A stretch of DNA of 64,000 nt from Hevea brasiliensis. Taxonomy: Eukaryota > Streptophyta > Magnoliopsida > Malpighiales > Euphorbiaceae. The translations under genes were made by a program, and so were the position numbers. The notes beneath the pieces were generated by a model that saw only the letters and a list, made by a program, of their open reading frames with translations, did no database searches and was not told where the DNA came from. How positions within the stretch are numbered: position 1 is the first letter of the stretch; each line of letters begins with the position of its first letter. Positions 11,819 through 23,340 of this stretch are shown here, piece after piece. The stretch spans positions 61,350,619 to 61,414,618 of the forward strand of contig NC_079507.1 of the NCBI RefSeq assembly GCF_030052815.1, in the 5' to 3' direction.

Positions 11819-14800
11819 ATGAGTAGTAATGAAATGGTGGATACCAAAGAAGCGGGAAAAGATGTGGATGAAACACTCAGTATCAATCTAAATGATGCAC
11901 TACTTGAAGGGGAAGCCAAAGTCCCTCCTTTGTCTCACCCTGGGGATCAGGAAGCTCAAAACCCTGTCAAAAATGGGGAACTGGGGGCAGATGACAAGGA
12001 TGATGTTACGAAAGATGCAATAGACAACACAGTTGTTCAAGTAGAGGAACAACTCCTTGCTGAAAAGGTTGCAGAAATTCATGATGCCAAAAGTCCTGAG
12101 ACCTTTCTTGATAACAAGGCTGGCGAAGCTGCTAGTGATAGTAAAATCCAGGAAAATGTAATTACTGCTCAGGATAATGCTGACAATGTTGCCAATGAAA
12201 TTAACATTGATGCAAATTTTAAAAAAGAGGATAATCATATTCATATATTGAATGAGAAGTCGTTAGAGACCAAAGCTGAAGAAGATGAGAAAGTTGAAGT
12301 TGATAAGAAGGTGGAGGCATTGAAAGACGTGGTGACCAAGGTGGATTTGTTTCCACAGACACAAATTAAAAGGGTGATGCCAAATCCCAACTTGGTTGAA
12401 GAGTATGAAGCCACCATGAACACTCCAAACAAATCATTCCTGGTGGAAACTTCTTCAGCTGAGGGCTATGAGTCAGGAACAGAAGATGAGCAAGCTGCGT
12501 TTATGAAAGAGGTTGAAACTTTTTATAAAGAGAATCACTTAGAATTCAAGGCCCCAAAGTTTTACAAAGAAGAACTGAATTTGCTCAAGTAAGTTGTTAT
12601 TTTTTATTCGATTTCTATTTATTTATTTGAAAGCTTAAGTGGCGTTCATTAGAAACCCTTTCAACTGTATGTTAGTTATCCGGCCTTTTCATTTGACTTA
12701 GGTTATGGGCAGCAGTAGTTAAACTGGGAGGCTATGAACGGGTATGTCATCTTTCTCTCTCTTTCTATGAAAATTCTTCATCTTCTATCAGGCTTCATTT
12801 GTTTGCAATGCTTCGTAGAAGTTTATGTCTTTGTTAATAACAAAATATAAAGCGTATGCACATAGTTCAAAGGGTTTACTTTTGATGTGCAGTCTTGATT
12901 AACTGTGTCAGACATATTAGACATCAGGGACTTAATTTGAGCCATAACAGTTTTCTACTTTATTTGATTGCGCTGTAACTTTGAGTTGAATAGCATCTAA
13001 TAGTTTCAGATCCATATGGTGGATGGTTTATAGATCAGATCAGAGCAAGCTGTCGTGTATTCATATATAAATGAATGATACTTGCTTTGAAGATTGGAAA
13101 GGGAATTTATCAGTTAATTTTTTTTGTGGTACATTGTAAAATAATTAATCAGTTTGATTTTGTGATGAGTAATTCCTTTTCTGTGTTTGTTTCATGCAGC
13201 TTGCATTTCATTGAACTTTTATTTGGCCAATGAGATCTTTTTTTTTTTTTTTAATATTTTGTTTTCACCAAATTAGTTTAACTTTATAAAGCAAAATACT
13301 TTTTTATTTTTATCCATGAGAAATTTCTTAGATGGGAAGAGGATGCTAGGTTTTGAACCCTTGACTTCTTGTACCATGAGATAGGCACTCTATCAGTAGA
13401 CTACTAAGCCAATAGGTAGAAAAAATAATACATACCATTCATACTCCCTCCTATAAACAGATTTACCAAATTGATCTTTTTATCTCTCACCCCACACCCC
13501 CCCCTCCCCCCACCCCCTCCTCCTTTTTCTCTCTTCTGCTTCTGATTAAAAGCATTTCTACTAATATTTTTGTAATCAATAGTTAACAGCACACAAATTA
13601 TTAAAATTCCAAGTGTACTACGTCCAGTGATCTGTTAACAACTTCAAACGCATTGGTTCTTATGATCGTTGTTTAGTTCTCTTACTACGGAATTAGCAGT
13701 TTATTTTTATTAATAACTAGGAGTGTACTATTAATTATTGATAATAAAAGGATCATTAATAATGGCTTGGTATTAAAAAGAACTTAGAACTTTTTATGGT
13801 GAATGGTTAATGGTATGAGGGACATTTAAAAACATTTTCCATAAAGTTGAACTTGTTTGGAAAATGGAATTTCAGAAAGTGAAATTATAGTGTAATAGTA
13901 AAAATGTGTCTGACCTTTATGAAGAACACTGACCTTTTGGTACTTTTCTCTAAATGACTTTTTTTTTTAGTTGCTTTTACCTAAATGACTTGCTAAATTG
14001 AACATTGTTTTTCTCATTCGCATTATTTCCAACTTCCACAGTTCTTGATTTCAGCATCTGCTTGATTATCTTTCTGCAACTTTCTGGTGAATATTAATGA
14101 CTTTTTATTGTTGATGCGGCATAAAAAATTTCTTAAATGTAGTTTCATGTGACGTTTAATCAGTTATAGACCTTTTAGAAAATCATGCATCTGATTGTTG
14201 CTTCTGGGAAAGTATCATTGGATTTCTTTTTGTTTATGATCATCTACAGGTGACTTCATGCAAGTTATGGCGGCAAGTGGGAGAATCATTCAGACCCCCA
14301 AAGTGAGGATAGCTTTGACTTTAGTTGATATCTGACTTCTATATTATTTCAGAGTTTCTTGGATTAGGTGGTAGGGAGCAATCATTTAACTAATGCATGC
14401 TTAAATAGGAAATTACTATGATTGTCTGCTGGATAATTGTGTCATTGTCATTGTTTTGAAAGAGATGAAAACTGATTGGATAATTAATCCTTTCATTGAT
14501 AGTGTTTGAGTTTGTTGGATTTGGATGCTGGAAAGAAGTGTTCCTATTACTATGACCCTATAAGTTTCTTTACTAGATTACTAGAATCATATAATCCCTG
14601 AATATCCATGCTTTGGTTTGATTATGATGGTCAAAGTTATTGCTCTTTTGCATAGCATTTCTTAGTCATTTTGACTTAGTCTAATTCTTCATTATGTTTT
14701 TGATTGAACAGGACCTGCACTACTGTCTCTTGGACATTCCGAATTTTCTATGAGAAGGTTGTGCTCTAATTGCTAGGATTATCCATGAAGTCACAGCTTT

Positions 14801-16852
14801 CTATTTCTGTTGTGCACTTCTTGGGTTCATGATCATTTTATGCAGGCATTACTTGAATATGAAAAACATAAAATGCGTTCTGGTGAGCTTCCTTTTTCTG
14901 ATGCTTCCTTGACAGAGCCTCCTATTACAGTTGAAAATCAGGTAATAATGAAGATTATGGAGGTTTCAGTTTTGTTGATGTATTCTTTAATTTCAGTCTA
15001 ACATCCATGAACTCAATGCTGTTGCATTGAGGGCTTGATCTTTGAGTAGAACAAATTGCTATGTGGAACAAGGGATATCTTGCCGTATGGAAGTTATGGC
15101 ATAAGAGATCATTTTTCTGGAATCTCTTTCTGGTGGTTCGAAAGTGGAAAATAGTTTTTTATAACTCTAGATTGGTGTGGTGTCTTCGGCTCTGTTTCTA
15201 GTTGCCTTCTTTAAGGATATGTTATTTAAGGCATAATTTTGATGTCATAACCTTACTGGATTTTATGATGCATAACATACTCATTTCATTTGCTCTTGTT
15301 TTGCATATTTCCTTGCTTGTTTGCTTCTATCTTTGTAAGTAGAATGTAGATTCTGTTGCTTCCTTCTCTTAGGTGAGGATATTACATGTCTTTTTTTGTT
15401 TGTTATTCATATGAATTTAAATTTGTTCTGCCAGGAGCCAAGTTTATTGTCCTAAAGCTAAAAATTTCATTGCAGGCACCAGGAAGTCAAGCTCTTGGAT
15501 CGGGTAGGGCACGGAGGGATGCTGCGGCTCGTGCCATGCAGGGATGGCACTCCCATCGTCTTCTTGGTAATGGTCAGGTTTGTGATGCAATCATCAGGGT
15601 GTGTGGAGAACTTCTAAACTTGATGATTAATTTTTTTTTTTATAGGTTCTTGTGCTATTAATTTTTGCCTTTGTCCGTCACGTTGTATGCTTATCATTTC
15701 AGCAAGACATTCTTTTTCCTTAACTTGTTATTTCTTTTCTTTTTCTTTTTTGTGAGTTAGGATAAGAACTCTAGTTCTACACCAAAGGGTGACAAGCAGC
15801 TAAAATTGAATGGTATAGCTAATTAACTGGATTAGCATCTTCAGTACATTAAATGCAAAATGGTGCTCTCTGAACTTGGATTGTTGGCTCAGGTTTACTG
15901 AAGCGTAAAAGGCCATCAAATGTTGAGCGTGCTGTCCATGTTCCCTATATGAAAACGATGAAACTACAGTTATGATCACTGGTTACTTTGTAGTCTCAGG
16001 TGTTGATCAATTGTGAAATGTAATGCCCTCAATTTGGAAGTGCTAAAATTGTGTTTTTCTTTTGGCAGGGCAGATACAATGGTCATGGACATTGGACCTC
16101 CGGCTGATTGGGTGAAGATCAATGTGCAAAGAACTGTCAGATTTTTTTTCTACTTCAAATCAAATGAGTTATACACTCAAATATTGATCCTTAAACTTCT
16201 CTTATTGAGTTCTAAATTTGGTTTAAATTTTTTACCATACACAGAATGACTGCTATGAAATATATGCTTTAGTTCCCGGGCTTTTGCGCGAGGAGGTGAG
16301 AGATGCATCTCTTGTGCAGCCCTCTTCTCATTTTCTTAGCTTCTTTCACAACACCACAAAGCTTTTTTGTTCTTTTGAGTTTTTTCCTTGAGTTGTTGGT
16401 GTTGACAGGATATTTATTTTTCAGGTGCATGTGCAGTCTGATCCAGCTGGACGCTTGATTATATCTGGTCAACCAGAGCAACTGGATAATCCTTGGGGTG
16501 TCACACCTTTTAAGAAGGTATGTCAAAGATCAATGAATTCAAATTTCTTTTTTTTTTTGTTCATGGTCCGATGGAGTTCCTTAGCATGTTGAGGTCACTT
16601 GGTGAGTGATATTACTATTTTACCAAGCAATATTGTAATGGAAGAAAAAAAATAAACAGCTAATTTGCTATATGAATCTTGTTTATTCCATGAGTTGAAA
16701 ATGAGGCTGTTTACCAAATGAAATGTAACAATGGATTCTGCTTTCAGGTTGTCAGCTTACCTTCAAGAATTGATCCACATCAGACATCTGCTGTGGTTAC
16801 CCTGCATGGGCAGTTGTTTGTGCGTGTCCCATTTGAGCAGTCAGATATTTAG
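11819..16852 (+). CDS. ARID domain and HSP20-like domain protein (ARID5/ARID6 type)
   Basis: Twelve coding exons stay in frame: 11819-12588, 12702-12741, 14250-14302, 14712-14757, 14846-14941, 15476-15577, 15761-15812, 15893-15968, 16069-16135, 16245-16295, 16425-16517, 16748-16852, giving 516 residues. An acidic, low-complexity N-terminus (about 1-220) precedes an ARID/BRIGHT domain at about 224-320 (FYKENHLEFKAPKFY, LWAAVVKLGGYERV, CKLWRQVGESFRPPKTCTT). A linker with GWHSHRLLGNGQ follows. The C-terminus (about 420-510) is an alpha-crystallin-like fold: DIGPPADWVKINVQRT, LVPGLLREEVHVQSDPAG, then NPWGVTPFKK. This order is that of Arabidopsis ARID5 and ARID6, nuclear DNA-binding proteins linked to chromatin. 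Two donors are weaker (GTTATG at 15969, GTCAGA at 16136) but are supported by frame and family sequence. The ATG at 11819 is chosen over an upstream in-frame Met because of the acceptor just before it. Confidence 0.88.
13238..13412 (-). repeat. tRNA-derived SINE-like insertion in ARID intron 2
   Basis: Read on the minus strand, the sequence shows a polymerase III A-box-like segment (TAGTCTACTGATAGAG, at plus 13388-13403) and, about 30 bases on, a B-box-like GGTTCAAAACC (plus 13349-13359). After roughly 100 bases it ends in a run of 14-15 A (plus-strand T run at about 13238-13253). This is the layout of a plant tRNA-derived SINE. GCCAAT words lie on both sides as a possible remnant of a target duplication, but I could not prove one. 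Confidence 0.42.
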
Positions 16853-17832
16853 AATATGGAGATGGCTCTCTTAAAGTACAGAGGGAAATTACACCCGCCA
16901 GGACTATTATAGTGTAAGTTGTTTAGTCATTGCTCACAGTGGGAGCTTGAAACAGTGTAAACGGGTAAAAATTTATGTCTTTCTTATCATGTAACTAATA
17001 GGATTGAGATTCTCACAATTATATCTAATTAGACATTAGCCCGCGCGTTGCAAAATCTTTTTATTTTTAAATTATTATTGTATAAAATTGTAGGATGTCA
17101 CTTTATCATTTGATTGCATTTTTAAATTTTTTTTTTTATGCATTTTGGTTCTACATTTTTTTAATTTTATTTGCAATTATAACATACAAAATAAAATTTG
17201 TATGATAAAAAAAATTAGTATAAAAACAATTTTGTTCTTTTATTTGTGGACTATGTATTTGGAATAAATACTATTCACAACTTTTTGAAGAAAAAAAATA
17301 TTTATAAAAATTTGATTTGCACGCTTTTATTCAGAAAAAATAAAATGCATACATTATATTCTGCTATTGATATTAAACATATTCTCAGGTTATTTGTTAT
17401 TGATTTTAGTCCTAATTAACTCCTAAAACATATATATAAAAAAAACTAAGCGATATGCAATTATACAAAAATGCTTCACAAAGAACATTAAATTCCATGC
17501 ATCAATATTTTGCTTGAATAACCTTATTAGTTTTGCTATTATATATTTTGCGACACCTGAAGCCGGAGGGTGGGAGAGTTGATATTTAAAAGACTACCTA
17601 AAATAAAATAGAGAGAATTAGTTAAATTCAAGTAAATAAATGAGGGAGACAGAGTCAAGAAAATAAAGAAATACAAAGGGTTGAATATTTTATTTCAAAA
17701 ATTCTTAGCGTTTTGTTAAATCTTTGGTGTGGCTCTAATATTATGTCAAGTGGCACTAATATAAAGATTCAATTTTACAATAATAAGAGGTCTCATGGTA
17801 GTAAGTTATGAGCCTATTTTGGTGCTCCGCTT

Positions 17833-17885
<53 letters not shown>

Positions 17886-18449
17886 TATGTTTGTTTTATT
17901 ATTTTGGCTTTAAATTGGAAGGGGGTTGGTGGGTAAGTAAATATATGCAAGTGCAACTATGTTATTGGCCTCGTAAACTCCATTTTTGGTGCATCATGTT
18001 TGAAGGGTTCAAAACTGAAAGTGTGGAAGTTGGGGAATGGTGGGTTGGAAAATTGCAATCTTTATACAGGTTTGTTCTAATTGACAGACAAAGATATTAT
18101 ATTCATTGTCTTTGCAAAAAGCACTTGCCAAAGTTTTGGCATTAACATTCACTGCTACATTTAATATAATGTTCTGTTCTACAAACATTCATGCACTTGT
18201 ATTTTTCAATGTAAAATAGCTGTTTCCTGTGCCTGTTTTTTACTCTTTTCGGCTTTTGTAGTTTACAACACATTAGAAAGCTAAAGGAAAGGAAGAACAA
18301 TAATTGCACAAATTTCTTGTACAGCCTGTTTCTTAGACTTCGCATTCATGATTTCTTCAATTCTACAGTTGAATGTACTAGGACTCTTTCAGTTCCATGA
18401 TCCAGTTTGTTTTGTTTACTCTTCAAATCCAGCCTTTGATGTTTTGTGC
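16853..18449. other. AT-rich intergenic region between ARID and CSLD4
   Basis: This is the region between two genes whose 3' ends converge (ARID on plus, CSLD4 on minus). It contains the TA microsatellite listed separately. I see no coding sequence. The open frames around 17891-18345 are not family-like. Confidence 0.55.
17834..17883. repeat. TA dinucleotide microsatellite
   Basis: An uninterrupted TA run of about 25 units. Confidence 0.95.
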
Positions 18450-21400
18450 TCATGGAAACTGAAACCCTCTCGCACTACCGTCAGCTGTGGTAGCGGTGGC
18501 CGTTGGGGGGCTAATGGCCATCCAAAGCAAAGAGAGTGTGATTGCAATGAGACCAGACCAAACAATCACAATCGTGGGTGTCTTCCCCCTCCTTCCCATC
18601 AAACCTTTAGCAAAAGGATACAGATGAGCCAACACCCAGAAGCTAAAGAAAGCTCCACCGATGAACTTGCTCCATTGTGGGGTTGTGCTGTAAATGGTCC
18701 TTATAAATGCAAAGCCAATGGCAATTATGTTGGTCATTGCAATGACAATTGGTGGAATCATCAATGAAGTCCACTTTACCAAATACAATTCTGCATAAAT
18801 GTCGTCATTGTCATCTCCTGCAGACTTGGAAGTCAATGTGAAAGAAATTTCAATCCCTGCAATCACCTTGAGAAGGCCCTGCACAACAGCGGCGAAGTGA
18901 GCACTTGTTCCGGAGATGAGCCAGAATTGTTCGTTCCTCCACCACTCTTCCAATGCTATGCCAGACCATCTCAGCTCGAGGATTGCAAGCATGATAAGGC
19001 AAATAGTTATAGTTAGGAGGTAGGCTAAAAATGCAATGCTAAGGTGTTGCACAATGAAGAATCCTGAGAAAAGGGAGAGCGCAGGCAGGAAACAATAGAC
19101 TATCAGGAATATAGAAGTGAATGGGTAGATGCCGACATTAAGATAGGCAAGGCGCTGAAGTATTTTGAGCTTCCCCGAGGCGAGAAAGGCATTGTTTCTG
19201 GAGAAGAAAATCTCAACAGAGCCTGTAGCCCAACGGAGCACCTGATGGAGTCGATCAGTGAGGTTAATCGGAGCTGATCCACGAAATGCATCTCGCTTGG
19301 TCACACAGTAAACTGAGTGCCATCCGCGGTTGTGCATACGGTAACCTGTCACCACATCTTCTGTAACTGAACCATAAATCCATCCCACGCGATCACCCCA
19401 TTCGGTCTTGTCCTCGTACCTGTGATAATATTTATAGATTTCAATTGCAGAAATGAATACCTAACGCCCGCCACATTGTTATTGTATTCTTTATGAAGAT
19501 GAAATAAAAAGAAATCAAGAAAAGCATACCAGCAAGAAATTACTGAGACACCTTCAGCAACAGTAGTAACATCAAGCGGTTCGCGTGGCACTCTCAGAGC
19601 ACCAGGTGGACGTCCATACTTGACAGCAGGATGATCAGCAAGGGGCCGGCCTTGGTATTCAGCAATGGGTATAGACTCGGCCAACATTGTGGAATTTCCA
19701 AACCGCTTGGGCAATAGGTTCAAATCAAGATCAGGGTCAAAGTCTGTAGCTGTCGGTGGACGGGTTTCAGCACCATTGTTGTTCTTCTGCTCATACTTGT
19801 CAGGATTTGGAGGTTCAAATCCATACAATGCAAACCTTCTGAACATGCAACCGGTTCCCACGTAAACTGGGCCCTGTGCTCATCAAGTAAGAAAGATTCA
19901 TTCCCATTTCTTAGAAATGTCAAACAATTGGAACAAATTATGAATGGATACCATCATATACCTGCACGCCATCAAGGGCACGCATTTGTCCATCGAAAAA
20001 TACAGTATTGTGATTAGCATATCGATCAGAGGGATCAATGCCTTCAAATCTCTGGGGGAATTGAATGTAGCAGATGTTTTCACCACCTCTATCCATCATG
20101 AAGCACATTCCTTCTCTGACGGCTTTGCAGTTGTAGATATAGTGATCACAATCCAAGTTGAGAATGAAGGGACCATTAGATAGAATTGCAGATGCTCGGA
20201 CTAAGGCGTTCATGGCACCAGCTTTCTTGTTATGATCGTAGCCTGGTCTCTTTTCACGAGAGACATATACAAACATAGGAAGCCGTATATCAACATCTGT
20301 GAAATCTATAATCTTGTCGTCTGCCCCTCCCATTAGTATGTCAGCGCTAGGGGGCTGAAGCATCACCTGCATCCACATTCAATAATTATAGGAGAGAAAT
20401 GGACTTCATATTCATCTCCAAGATTTTAAGGTTTTGTTTTCGAACCCTAATTGAATCCCAGTGGAAAAATAAATAAATAAATAAATAAGCTACCTGAAGA
20501 ATTCCAGCATGGTCACCTTTGGAGTGTTCAGGAGCAGGTGAAGCCCAAGTTCCAGGCCAGTGCGTGCCGTCTGCCATCCAAGTGGCCTTCTGGATCTTTA
20601 TAGGCTCTAAAGGGTCAGCTCCACTCTCCCTCATGTGCTTCAACATTTTCATTTCCTCTCTTGCATTAAAAGCATCTGATCTCCTCCTTATCGAGTCTGG
20701 AAGTCCATTGATTCTCACCTTGAACTCGTCGTACTCCCTTTTTATCCGTCTCCTATCTTTCACAAAATCAGGCCTGCTCTTGTTCTTGGTTGGATCAACT
20801 CTTAAGCTGAAGTAGGTATCAGGATTCCTTGGTTCGATATTATGTTTTCGGCAGAATGGAACCCATAGATCAGCAAAGCTGCAAGCCTCAGCCATTGCCT
20901 CAAAAGTGAGGAGTGCACCTCCATCATCAGATATATAACAAGTCACCTTCTCTACAGGGTAATCAACTGCTAGAATTGAAAGGATGGTGTTGGCAGTGAC
21001 AAGGGGTGGCTCTTTCTCAGGGTCAGCAGTGGAAACAAACATGTCTATTCCAGGGAGATCAGAGCGACCGGTGGGATTAGAGGGTGATGGCATTTCAAAC
21101 TTGTCGCGAAGAACATCAAGGTCAGTGGAGCGATTGACAGGGTTAAGCTTGGGAATTTGATCCAATATCCAGGAGAAGGCAAACCATATTTCACACACCA
21201 CTGACATAAGCCACAACCATCTTGCATCTTCATTTGGATTGTTAACTCTCCAATTCAAGAAGAATCCCAGAACCACCAATCGAACCGCGATCAATAACCT
21301 GCACAGTTATCATCTTCATTTCAACATTATGGAGCAGAAAAGAATCAAATTTGTTCAAATGTAAAGAAATTGAGCCTGTTATATATTTACCTGTAAGGAC

Positions 21401-22329
21401 TCATAATGGATGCTGGCATTGTCATTTTGCGACTGAGGGGCTTCCAAGGCTTATCCATATTTTCTAACATGCCTCCCCTGAGCCCTTCATCCCCATCATC
21501 ACCGTACACGTCATCTTGAGGCCAGAACGCATTACCATAGCCATAAGTACCACTTGTTTCGAACAACCACCGGTTGTGATCGAAGTCTCCAGTTTGGTTC
21601 CTCTTCATCATTGTCATGTTATCACCTTTATTAGGAGCAGGCAAAGGTAGTGCTCCACTAGAAAAATCAGGAACGTCATCATCATAATCTCCAACTCTGT
21701 AAGGCTCCTTGCATCCTGGACATAAACCAGTCTCCTTTAGGGCATCCAGATAACAATCCCTGCAAATTTTGAACCTGGAAAAGCACACATTGTCGTAAAT
21801 GAAAAAAGAAAACCTGTGAGAACTTGAGAAGAAGAAGAAAAGTAAAAGACTTGGTATATGTATACCTGCATTCACAAGGGATAACATCATTTCCCCTCTC
21901 ATCCTTCATGATCTTACCACCACAAGCAGGCATTGCACATGAAGAGCCTTTGGCTCCAGCCATCTGAGGATGTGTGACCTCAGATTCTGTCACCTTGTCC
22001 ATGAGATGGGCGCGTGTTACACTGTTGAATCCACCCGTAAAGAGAGAATTGGAGACATACTGCTCTTCAGCTTTCACAGCCACGGACGTGTCCATTGGCT
22101 GATTGTCTGGTGTGGGAGGAATGTGTACCGTGTAGTTCATGTAATCACCTGATATATCTCCGGACACATCAAGGTCTTCTCTGGAAAGACTAATGTAGCG
22201 GCCACTGGAAGTTCTTCTCGCAAATTTCACGGTTTGCCCATTGGAAGAACGACTTCCCTGGGAGCCACCATTAGAGCCTCCAGGGGTGCGTATGGCTTTC
22301 TTAGAAGGTTGGGAAGAGAAGGAAGCCAT
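18450..22329 (-). CDS. CSLD4: Cellulose synthase-like D protein (CSLD4-type)
   Basis: Six exons join in frame: 22329-21866, 21774-21391, 21298-20494, 20366-19962, 19873-19530, 19419-18450, giving 1123 residues (CSLD proteins are about 1100-1180). CSLDs are processive family-2 glycosyltransferases making beta-glucan or mannan wall polymers in tip-growing cells; Arabidopsis CSLD1 and CSLD4 act in pollen tubes. Visible parts: [10 protein letters not shown] and [11 protein letters not shown] in the N-terminus typical of CSLD; a RING-like zinc module C131, C136, C152, C154, C159, C162, C173, C176; two membrane helices at about 284-330; catalytic Asp in DDGG (about 407), DCD (623-625) and TED (D822), and QVLRW at 860-864; then six C-terminal helices. 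It ends GFQFP, as I recall for CSLD4. The MASxxxQxSKK start also favours CSLD4 over CSLD2/3. No break is seen. Confidence 0.93.
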
Positions 22330-22560
22330 TATTTACTTAATATTTGTCGTACCCTTTTTCTTTTATATATATAAACTTTAATTTCCTGCAACAACATCTG
22401 CATGTAAGCATTTGCAAATGCAGATTATGGAATCAGAATTTTGATAAAACGACTCACCATGTTTTGTAAAAGAAAGAGAAAAAGAAAGAACGTACGATTG
22501 TAAAGAGATGAGAAAGAAAGAAAGAAAGAAAGAAAAGGAAGATGGTATCAATGGTAAAAG
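22330..22560 (-). promoter_or_regulatory. CSLD4 leader: possible 5'-UTR intron, TATA-like run, GAAA repeat
   Basis: On the minus strand a donor CATG|GTGAGT (intron from 22457) and an acceptor TTGCAG (ending at 22386) would remove a 72-base leader intron ending 56 bases before the ATG. A TATATATATA run at 22363-22375 lies too close to the ATG to be the main TATA box if that intron is used. A GAAA-type repeat (about 22511-22535) lies further upstream. All of this is inference from consensus. Confidence 0.4.
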
Positions 22561-23126
22561 ACCAGGTCCAAATTATATGGATGGTGTTTACGAGTTTCAA
22601 GGATATTAATTTATGGAGAAGAAGTAAAAGAAAAGTCCAATTTGTTTCTTGGCTATGTCATGTGAATGTTATAACCAACACCACCGAATCCAAACGGACC
22701 ATGTAACCATTTATTGCTATATTTGAATCAATTTCATGACTCTTCATCACCTAGATACAATGTCTTCAATATATTCTCCATCCAACTTATGATATTAGAG
22801 CTTTTCTAAGAGATGTATTATTTGAGAAAAATTATTTAAATTTGATTTATTATGAATTAAAATTATTAAAAAATTTTTTTCTTAATTATCACTTTTTAAT
22901 TTGAGCGTGAAAATCTCATATATAATTAAATTTATAAATATTAAATTTAAATCAATAATTATAATCTACTCCAATATATATATATATATATAATTTTGGA
23001 TTTAATTTGAATTTGATTAGTCGGACCGATCCATTTGTTTTTATTTACGATATTAACTAGCTAAAGCATATTGTTAATGGGAAATTCTTGTATAGAGCAC
23101 AAGCAACATAATTTAAAACACAATCA
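22561..23126. other. Non-coding region between CSLD4 and retrotransposon nest
   Basis: AT-rich, with a TA run near 22974-22992. It probably contains the upstream promoter of CSLD4. I see no gene. The bases AATCA at 23122-23126 flank the left end of element A. Confidence 0.5.
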
Positions 23127-23226
23127 TGTAGAGATTATGATGTGTGCAGTAGCAGTAGCAGAGTTGATGCTGCAGATTCTGGAAGCTTCTTTTAGAATTT
23201 ATTAAATGGGAAATTTGTCATTTACC
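23127..23226 (+). repeat. Element A 5' LTR (internally deleted)
   Basis: The segment starts TGTAGAGATTATGATG and matches 40927-41023 with scattered substitutions. The right-hand LTR continues about 130 bases further, with AGCTGTATGAAAAGATATT and CTTTCATAAAATTTCTCTCA typical of Copia LTR tails. Here that tail is missing and a degenerate primer site follows at once. Confidence 0.6.
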
Positions 23227-23230
23227 TCCA

Positions 23231-23243
23231 TGGCATAAGAGCA
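23231..23243 (+). other. Element A degenerate primer-binding site
   Basis: TGGCATAAGAGCA is close to TGGTATCAGAGC, complementary to the 3' end of initiator methionine tRNA, and lies just after the 5' LTR remnant. Confidence 0.55.
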
Positions 23244-23340
23244 GATCTAGATCTAGAGTGACGGTTCTTTTCATATTTTTCTCTGTTTCTCGTTTTCTTC
23301 TAAACTCCATTAAAGAGAGGTAAAATCTAGGATTTCAGAG

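Noticed and set aside
17030..17060. AGCCCGCGCGTTGC, resembling the end of a plant DNA transposon
   Set aside because: No matching inverted partner or target duplication found nearby.
17756..17956. Open frame rich in Tyr-Ile
   Set aside because: Translation of a TA microsatellite; the same applies at 45956-46210 and 47899-48087.
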